Shown here in pieces: positions 14,032 through 19,450 of a stretch of 19,450 nucleotides of DNA (its first letter is position 1; the number at the start of each line of letters is the position of its first letter). The notes under the pieces were generated by a model, which was not told the origin of the DNA, made no database searches, and worked only from the letters and a program-made list of their open reading frames with translations. The DNA is taken from positions 1 to 19,450 of the forward strand of contig JANXXV010000752.1 of NCBI GenBank assembly GCA_025350445.1. Reading direction: 5' to 3'. Origin of the DNA: Bryobacteraceae bacterium (GTDB taxonomy: Bacteria > Acidobacteriota > Terriglobia > Bryobacterales > Bryobacteraceae). A program made the translations under genes and the position numbers.

Positions 14032-14060
14032 GCTAACGGCGGGTAGGATAATGAGACTTC

Positions 14061-14822
14061 ATGGCCGATCCTAGTTGTCCGAAGTGCGGCGGTTCCGGTT
14101 GGATCATTGCGGAGCACAATGGAATGTCCGGCGCCGAGCGCTGCAGTTGCGGTGGAGAAAAGCGCACGCTGCAGTTGCAGGAGCGGTCGAACATCCCGCT
14201 AAATTATCAGAACGCCGCATTCGACAATTTCAAATTGCCGACCGACAATCCAACGGCGCGCAACGGCCTTTCCATTGTGATCAACACTGTTCGTTCGTAC
14301 GCCCGGGAATTTCCGGCGACGGATAAGCCGGGCATTTTGCTGGTGGGCGATCCGGGTACGGGCAAAACGCATCTTGCGGTGGCAGCCCTGCGGGCGTTGA
14401 TCGGGAAAGGCTTCGAAGGTGTGTTCTTCGACTACCAGAATCTGTTTGAACAGATTAAAGCGGGCTACGACCCCTCTTCCGGTTCCAGCAACCGCGAGGC
14501 GTACCGCTCTGCATTGGATACCGAGATCCTGCTGCTGGACGATCTGGGCGCGCACCGCGTAACCGACTGGGTGGAGGATACCGTGACCTCCATCATTACC
14601 TACCGCTGCAATCACAAGAAGGCGCTGATTGCCACTACCAATCTGCCGGATCCCGATGCGGGCAGCATTGTGGTGGACCGCGGACCGGGCCTGGCCGGGA
14701 AGCCGGAGTATCGCACTACGCTAGGCGAACGTATCGGCATGCGGGCGCGGTCGCGCCTGTTTGAGATGTGCCGCGTGATCAAGATGCCGCAGGTGGAAGA
14801 TTTCCGTTTGCGGCGGCGCTGA
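14061..14822 (+). CDS. DnaC/DnaA-like ATPase with N-terminal zinc finger
   Basis: 253-residue AAA+ ATPase of the helicase-loader (DnaC/IstB) type. An N-terminal Cys cluster (C6-x2-C9, then C28-x-C30) probably binds zinc. The Walker A motif GDPGTGKT is at 96-103 and Walker B LLLDDLG at 157-163. IATTNLP (about 215) is the sensor-1 region, and RLFEMCRVIKM carries the sensor-2-like Arg. Such proteins load replicative helicase onto DNA or assist transposition. No replication gene or transposase is adjacent, so a helicase-loading or primosome role is inferred from family only. It is convergent with the M20 gene, with one base between their stops. It follows the biotin carrier by 29 nt. Confidence 0.92.
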   Translation: MADPSCPKCGGSGWIIAEHNGMSGAERCSCGGEKRTLQLQERSNIPLNYQNAAFDNFKLPTDNPTARNGLSIVINTVRSYAREFPATDKPGILLVGDPGTGKTHLAVAALRALIGKGFEGVFFDYQNLFEQIKAGYDPSSGSSNREAYRSALDTEILLLDDLGAHRVTDWVEDTVTSIITYRCNHKKALIATTNLPDPDAGSIVVDRGPGLAGKPEYRTTLGERIGMRARSRLFEMCRVIKMPQVEDFRLRRR

Positions 14823-14823
14823 A

Positions 14824-16221
14824 CTATTTCGCCGCGGCTACTTCGATCACCGCGTTCCAGACAAATTCCACCATCTTGTAGAGTGCGGTTTCCTGCAGAC
14901 GTTCGTCGTCGCTGTGCGCGCTGTTGGCGGACCGGTCTATTTCGTCTATCAACGGACCAAACCCATACGCGCTCACGCCCTTGGCCCGCAGTTGCGCCAT
15001 GTCTGTCGCGCCGGTTAACATGCCGGGCAGAGTGATAGCGCCCGGGTACGTCCTCTTGGCGGCGTTCTCCATGGCGCGGAACATGTCCGTATCCATGCTT
15101 GAAGGCTTGCCCGCGGGTCGGCCGCCTTTAACTGGAACTATCTCCACGCTCGCATCATTGATTACGCGTTTCATTTCGGCGAAGAACTTCGGCATGTCCT
15201 CATCGGGCAGCGCGCGGATGTCCAGTGTGGCCTCGGCCTCGGACCGAATTACATTCGAGCGGAAGCCTGCGTTCAGCATCGTTGGAACTACGGAAGTACG
15301 AAGGATGGAATTGTGTTCCAGTTCATTGGTAGCGAAATACGACTATATGTTCGCGGACTTTGCCGGATCGGCCACGTGGTTGTAACGGTACGCTTCCGCT
15401 GGCGTACTGATCGTCGCCAGGCGTTCAAAGTAGGCCCTTGTCGTATCGTTCAGGCGCATCGGCGGTTGCCATGCGGCCAATGCGCCGACTGCCATTGCGA
15501 GATGGGAAACCGCGTTGTCCGGACGGGGCACTGAGCCATGGCCCGCCGTTCCACGGGCGATCAAGTTTGCACCGCGCGAAACCTTCTCGGTGGTGGTGAT
15601 GCCGACAAAGCGCGGCCTCCCGTTTCGCGCCAAACCGCCGCCGCCTTCGGTGATGGCGTACTCGGCTTCGATTTCACCCCAGTGCCGGTTTACCATGAAA
15701 TCGATCCCTACTTGTGTGGTGCCTTCCTCGCCAGCTTCGGCCAGAAAGATCACATCGCGGTCCAATTGGACGTTCATGCGCTTCAGTAAAAGCATCACCA
15801 TCAGGCAGGCAGTGACGATGTCTTTGTCGTTACTGGTTCCACGGCCGTAGACGTAGCCGTCCTTTCTTACGGCGGCAAACGGATCGACGGTCCACTTGCT
15901 GCGCTGCACGCCGACCACGTCGGTATGGCCCATCAGCAACAGAGGGCGTTTGCTGCCGTTTCCTTTTAGCCGTGTGACCAGATTGGCGCGGGTGGGGTCG
16001 AGAGCGAAGGACTTGGTTTCGAAGCCTTCTCGTTCCAGGATGCTTTTGAGGAATTTCGCGGCTTTGGTTTCATTTCCCGGCGGATTGCTGGTATCGATAC
16101 GGATTAGCGTGCTGTATTTCTCCAGGATCTCCGGCGCCAGCTTTTGCCATTCGACGCTGTGCCTTTCCGCGGCGTCGGATGGGAGACAGCTAAGTAGCGC
16201 CAGGGCCAAGAGATTCTTCAT
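14824..16221 (-). pseudogene. M20 family metallopeptidase interrupted by an in-frame amber stop
   Basis: A 466-codon gene broken only by a TAG at 15345-15343 (codon 293). The upstream half (16221 to 15343) has a signal peptide (residues 1-18), the metal motif MGHTDVV with H99 and D101, GRGTSNDKD with D132, and AGEEG with E165/E166. Its dimerisation domain (about 215-290) includes GTAGHGSVPRPDNAV. The other half continues in the same frame from the codon after TAG and reads SYFATNELEHNSILRTSVVPTM, then SNVIRSEAEATLDIRALPDED and the last zinc ligand H in SAHSDDERL. M20 exopeptidases release terminal amino acids or cleave dipeptides. The truncated first half lacks the final His. An ATG at 15279 could start the C-terminal piece alone. 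Apart from the TAG both halves look intact, so this is a recent nonsense mutation, a sequencing error or readthrough. Confidence 0.88.
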
Positions 16222-16264
16222 TTCCCGATTATAGGGTGGGGATTTAGCTGCTTTGAGGGCAGCA

Positions 16265-16284
16265 GCGGAGGCAGGGGCCTCCGC
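16265..16284 (-). terminator. Perfect 8-bp hairpin after the dinB-like gene
   Basis: GCGGAGGC (16265-16272) and GCCTCCGC (16277-16284) pair perfectly around an AGGG loop. It lies 26 nt downstream of the minus-strand DinB-family stop and 44 nt upstream of the M20 start. No U-tract follows on the minus strand (the sequence goes on GCTGCTGCCCTC), so it is a GC-rich hairpin of uncertain termination strength. Confidence 0.4.
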
Positions 16285-16309
16285 GCGGGAGAGGGCGCCC
16301 GCCGTCCTT

Positions 16310-16813
16310 TCAGACCGCTGCCGTTGCGGTGTCGGCGCTGCCGCCGTAGATTGATGGAACTTTCGCGCCCATGGGCCGCAGGTACGCGGAGAGTTGGCCG
16401 CGATGGTGCGAGGAGTGCATCAACATGATGTTCAGGTAATTCAAACCTGGCAGGTTCCAGTCGAACAACTGAATCGGCGTTGAAATGTTCTCGCCTGATA
16501 CCGACCTCAATTGCGCTGGCAGCCCCGGCATTGTCTCGTCGTAGAACGCCACAACGTCCGACGGTTTCTTGAATCGCTCGTCAACCGTTCCGTCCGGATA
16601 TACGTACGATCCCTTCAAGATTCCGTCAATAAACCACGCGTCCGACGTGGCGAGATGAATGGCCAGTTTAAGCGCCGGCATCGACGTTGGGTGCGGCGTG
16701 TAGTCGCCTTTATCGTCCGGCACAGCGGCCAGAACGCTACGGGTCGTTTTTATTTCCTGTTCCAGGGTCCCGCTGAGGAACTCAAGGATGGCACTTGCAT
16801 TTTCGGGAGTCAT
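16310..16813 (-). CDS. DinB family protein
   Basis: 167-residue four-helix-bundle protein of the DinB/YfiT superfamily, a probable divalent-metal-dependent transferase. The three metal-binding histidines fit: H53 in KLAIHLA, H133 and H137 in MHSSHHRGQ. The LSAYLRPMGAKVPSIYG end is typical of DinB proteins. Members act as thiol- or DNA-damage-related transferases, but the substrate here is unknown. It starts 23 nt after the stop of the enolase-superfamily gene on the same strand, so it is likely the last gene of the ftsY-ribD operon and is followed by a hairpin at 16265-16284. Confidence 0.93.
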   Translation of the reverse strand: MTPENASAILEFLSGTLEQEIKTTRSVLAAVPDDKGDYTPHPTSMPALKLAIHLATSDAWFIDGILKGSYVYPDGTVDERFKKPSDVVAFYDETMPGLPAQLRSVSGENISTPIQLFDWNLPGLNYLNIMLMHSSHHRGQLSAYLRPMGAKVPSIYGGSADTATAAV

Positions 16814-16836
16814 CGCCCAAAAATATACCCGATCTT

Positions 16837-18033
16837 TTACCAGTTTGCGCGCGTCCCGTCCGGCAGGCTCATGTCTTCATCGCGCCACACTACACCCGTC
16901 CCGGCGGCGCGCTGAATCTCTTTCCAGTTCATATTCACACCCAGACCGGGGCGGTCCGTGATAGGAAGATGCCCGCTGGCATCCACGTCAAATAGCGGCC
17001 AATCGGATTGCTCTACGTAGCGCAGCCAGGGGTCTACTTCCCCGGTTGCACCCGAGGCATTGTAGTGAATCCCCTTCGACCATTCCAGAATCCATCCGGC
17101 CCGGGATTGCGCCACTACTTGCAGGCAGGCCATGAAGGCGATGGGCGAGAGCGGACAGTGCGGAGCGATGGCGATGCCGTTGGCCTCGGCCAGAGCGGCG
17201 ACCTCGGCTGCGTTCGAAATTCCGCCCACGTGTACCAGATCGGGTTGCAGAATATGCGCGCCGCGATGGGCCACGACGTCTGAAAATTCGGCCACCGTGT
17301 ACATCCGCTCGCCGGTGGCAATCGGGACGTGCGTGGAGGCGGCGATGTCCGGCAGCCAGCGGTTGTAATCGGGCCGCACGGGCTCTTCAAAGAACAACGG
17401 GCTGGCGAATTCCAATTCGTGCGCCAGACGCTTTGCCATGGGAACGTTGCAGCGTCCATGGAAGTCGAAGGCGATGTCAACCTCAGGTCCCACGGCTTCA
17501 CGGACAGCGCGCGCACGGGCCACTGCGGCCCGGATGCCGCCGTAGGTGTCAATGGCGGCCAGCGGCGGACATGCGTTCATCTTGATGGCTCTGGCGCCTT
17601 CGGAGACTACGCGGGACGCTTCCTCGGCCGCCGCGCCAGGTGCATTATTGTTCCCGCCGGCCCAGCGATACACCTTCACTTTGTCGCGGACCTTGCCGCC
17701 CAGCAGGCGATGGATCGGCAGGTTGACGGACTTGCCGAGGATATCCCACAACGCGATCTCGATGCCTCCAAGCGCGCTCATGTAATGCGGCCCACCGTGG
17801 TAAAACGATTGATCGAAGCAGCCGCGCACCAGCCGCTTGACATCGCGCGCGTCCCGCCCGATGAAGTACCGCGAGAGTTCCGTCACCAGCGCCGCCGTGG
17901 AATCCAGTTGGCCTTCCACCGTGTATTCGCCGAACCCTTCCAGGCCATTGGCGGCTTGGATTCGCAGCAGCCCCCAACGCGGCGGCACCTTCACTACTTC
18001 GATGGTTTCAATCTTCAATATCGGGTCATTCAT
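16837..18033 (-). CDS. Galactonate-dehydratase-like enolase superfamily enzyme
   Basis: 398-residue mandelate racemase/muconate lactonising type protein. The start ATG at 18033 precedes the N-terminal capping domain (about 1-125, with GLLRIQAANGLEGFGEYT). The barrel has the metal ligands D190 (in FDFHGR), E216 (in FFEEPV) and E242 (in ATGERM), plus H192 and H292 (APHCPLSPI) as acid/base residues, which is the pattern of D-galactonate dehydratase. The likely reaction is dehydration of an acid sugar to a 2-keto-3-deoxy acid, substrate unproven. There is an 8-bp gap after the ribD stop (18042) and no Shine-Dalgarno, so it probably depends on coupling. The frame is open upstream into ribD to 18306, but that is a shadow. 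No sugar-acid transporter or kinase is beside it. Confidence 0.9.
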   Translation of the reverse strand: MNDPILKIETIEVVKVPPRWGLLRIQAANGLEGFGEYTVEGQLDSTAALVTELSRYFIGRDARDVKRLVRGCFDQSFYHGGPHYMSALGGIEIALWDILGKSVNLPIHRLLGGKVRDKVKVYRWAGGNNNAPGAAAEEASRVVSEGARAIKMNACPPLAAIDTYGGIRAAVARARAVREAVGPEVDIAFDFHGRCNVPMAKRLAHELEFASPLFFEEPVRPDYNRWLPDIAASTHVPIATGERMYTVAEFSDVVAHRGAHILQPDLVHVGGISNAAEVAALAEANGIAIAPHCPLSPIAFMACLQVVAQSRAGWILEWSKGIHYNASGATGEVDPWLRYVEQSDWPLFDVDASGHLPITDRPGLGVNMNWKEIQRAAGTGVVWRDEDMSLPDGTRANW

Positions 18034-18041
18034 ATGTCTGT

Positions 18042-19148
18042 TTATGGAATGCGATGCGTGGTGTAAGCTTCTACCGCGAATTCGTCGGCGGTGATGGAAT
18101 GCACGGTGACGTCGCGAAACTGGATTGCATCCACTCTCCGGCCGCGGCCTATTCCGCCCGCCACTGGAAGCGAAAGCATGCCGCCCAGAATCTTCGGCGC
18201 GTAGTAGAAGAAGATCTTGTCCACCACGCCCGATTCCAGCGCTGCCCAATTTACTTTGCTGCCGGCTTCGATCATGAGCGACAGATATTTTTCCTCCGCC
18301 AGCCAATCCACTACTCTGTGCAGGTCCGTGCGGCCGTGGTCACCGTCGAAGGTCAATACTTTGACGCCGCGGTCTTCCAGAATCCTTCGGCGCTCCGGCG
18401 AAGCTGCAGTCGTGGTTACCACCGCCACATCCCCCTCGGCACTCCTTACCATTTTCGAATCGGGCGGAAGGCGCAATTGTGAATCCACTACAATGCGCAA
18501 CAGCGGGCGGCTTCGCGGCTTCATGCTGCGGTCGGTTAGCAGGCAATCGTCGGCAAGCACCGTGCCTATTCCGGTGAGAATGGCATCGGAGGCGTGCCGC
18601 AGTGACTGTACATGCAGCCGGGCCAGGTCGCTGGTGATCCAGCCGCGGTTATCCTCAGGGGCTGCGATTTTTCCATCCAGCGTGACCGCTGCCTTCAGCA
18701 TCACCAGCGGACTGCCCGTGCGCATGAATTGGATGTACGCTTCGTTAAGCTTGCGGGCGGGCTTTGCGCAGGCATCGTCAATCTGAACTTCAATACCCGC
18801 CGCACGCAGCCGCGCGAACCCTTTCCCGGCTACAACCGGATTTGGGTCCTGCATCGCCGCAATCACTTTTGTGATGCCGGCTTCGATCACCGCGTCCACA
18901 CACGGTCCGGTGCGGCCCTGGTGCGAGCATGGTTCCAATGTGACGTAGAGCGCCGCGCCACGGGCCCGTTCGCCGGCCTGTTCCAGGGCGACGATTTCAG
19001 CATGTTTGCAGTTGGCGTAGACGTGATAGCCGCGGCCCACCACTTCGCCGCCGCGCACGACAACGGCGCCGACCGCCGGGTTCGGACTGGTCTGCCAGAG
19101 ACCGCGCGCGGCCAGTTCCAGCGCCTCCGCCATGTAGCCGTTACTCAT
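18042..19148 (-). CDS. ribD: Riboflavin biosynthesis deaminase/reductase RibD
   Basis: 368-residue bifunctional enzyme for the second and third steps of riboflavin synthesis. The N-terminal deaminase domain (about 1-140) has the zinc site HAE (H49, E51) and [11 protein letters not shown] (C74 and C83). The C-terminal reductase domain (about 150-368) has [36 protein letters not shown] and a nucleotide-binding region typical of RibD/DHFR-like reductases. The ATG (19148-19146) overlaps the ftsY stop as ATGA, so translation is coupled to ftsY. Other riboflavin genes are not in the window. The gene is followed by the galactonate-dehydratase-like gene. Confidence 0.97.
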   Translation of the reverse strand: MSNGYMAEALELAARGLWQTSPNPAVGAVVVRGGEVVGRGYHVYANCKHAEIVALEQAGERARGAALYVTLEPCSHQGRTGPCVDAVIEAGITKVIAAMQDPNPVVAGKGFARLRAAGIEVQIDDACAKPARKLNEAYIQFMRTGSPLVMLKAAVTLDGKIAAPEDNRGWITSDLARLHVQSLRHASDAILTGIGTVLADDCLLTDRSMKPRSRPLLRIVVDSQLRLPPDSKMVRSAEGDVAVVTTTAASPERRRILEDRGVKVLTFDGDHGRTDLHRVVDWLAEEKYLSLMIEAGSKVNWAALESGVVDKIFFYYAPKILGGMLSLPVAGGIGRGRRVDAIQFRDVTVHSITADEFAVEAYTTHRIP

Positions 19149-19450
19149 TTGGGAAAGAGGGAATCGATGAACGTTTCCGGGTCGAAGGGCAACAGATCAC
19201 CCACTTGCTCACCCACGCCGACGTAACGGATCGGAAGCCCCAACTCGCGCGAGATGGCGACGATCACGCCTCCCTTTGCCGTGCCATCCAGCTTGGTGAG
19301 CACGATTCCCGTCACGCCGCTGCTTTCAGTAAACTTGCGCGCCTGCTCCAGCCCGTTCTGTCCGGTGGTGCCGTCCAGCACCAACAGCACTTCGTGCGGC
19401 GCCGAAGGAATTACTTTCTGTGTGGTGCGGCGCATCTTTTCCAGCTCCGC
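19145..19450 (-). CDS. ftsY: Signal recognition particle receptor FtsY, C-terminal part
   Basis: Partial gene, open through the right edge (5 more codons before the internal Met at 19435). It holds the end of the SRP-receptor GTPase domain: [22 protein letters not shown], the guanine-specificity motif [10 protein letters not shown], and [27 protein letters not shown], which is the usual FtsY C-terminus. FtsY docks ribosome-SRP complexes at the membrane. The distinction from Ffh is that the protein ends right after the G domain with no methionine-rich M domain. Its stop overlaps the ribD start by 4 nt. Confidence 0.95.
   Translation of the reverse strand, partial: AELEKMRRTTQKVIPSAPHEVLLVLDGTTGQNGLEQARKFTESSGVTGIVLTKLDGTAKGGVIVAISRELGLPIRYVGVGEQVGDLLPFDPETFIDSLFPK

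Noticed and set aside
17329..18066. 245-codon plus-strand open frame opposite the galactonate-dehydratase-like gene
   Set aside because: A shadow of the conserved enolase-superfamily frame, with no motif of its own.

Overview
The window looks like a piece of an Acidobacteriota chromosome, probably of the Bryobacterales/Solibacter type. This is inferred from several things read in the sequence: GC-rich DNA, a paired DUF1800/DUF1501 locus whose DUF1800 partner carries tandem Ig-like repeats built on a WSVNG core, a BlaI regulator followed by an M56 peptidase with a TonB-like tail, and many small Tat- or Sec-exported enzymes. No rRNA, tRNA, CRISPR array, phage gene or intact insertion sequence was recognised. 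Nearly all of the window is ordinary chromosomal coding sequence packed with very short gaps.

Left part (1-3922): a membrane-anchored coiled-coil protein runs off the left edge. Thymidine kinase (minus strand) is followed by a divergent SAM methyltransferase. Then comes a two-gene minus-strand unit, blaI-like regulator plus M56/TonB metallopeptidase, preceded by two tandem 14-bp dyads that are good candidates for the BlaI operator. The methyltransferase and the M56 gene converge and overlap by 20 bp.

Gene-poor island (about 3923-4689): no credible gene was found. It contains a perfect 16-bp inverted repeat, a second 20-bp near-perfect inverted repeat directly beside it, a 13-bp imperfect direct repeat around the second, and a perfect 9-bp hairpin just downstream of the DUF1501 gene. 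Remnants of small non-autonomous mobile elements are one explanation.

Middle (4690-13060): a minus-strand DUF1800-DUF1501 operon (secreted, DUF1501 by Tat) is divergent from a plus-strand run of five genes: DoxX-like membrane protein, M55 (DppA-like) D-aminopeptidase with a signal peptide, class II aldolase/adducin-like protein, exported PIG-L/LmbE-like deacetylase, and an APC amino-acid permease. An exported peptidase, an exported deacetylase and a permease together suggest scavenging of D-amino-acid peptides or wall/amino-sugar material, but this is inference.

Right part (13063-19450): an exported truncated haemoglobin (minus), then a stand-alone biotin carrier protein and a DnaC-like ATPase (plus). 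Next is an M20 metallopeptidase (minus) broken by a single in-frame amber codon, with both halves otherwise well preserved. Last is a minus-strand operon reading from the right edge: ftsY (partial), ribD, a galactonate-dehydratase-like enolase-superfamily enzyme, and a DinB-family protein, followed by a hairpin.

I did not find a clearly new multi-gene system. The items most worth checking are the amber-interrupted M20 gene, the BlaI operator overlapping an apparently leaderless start, the repeat island at 4121-4451, and the exported M55/PIG-L/permease operon with an adducin-type aldolase fold lacking its catalytic Glu.
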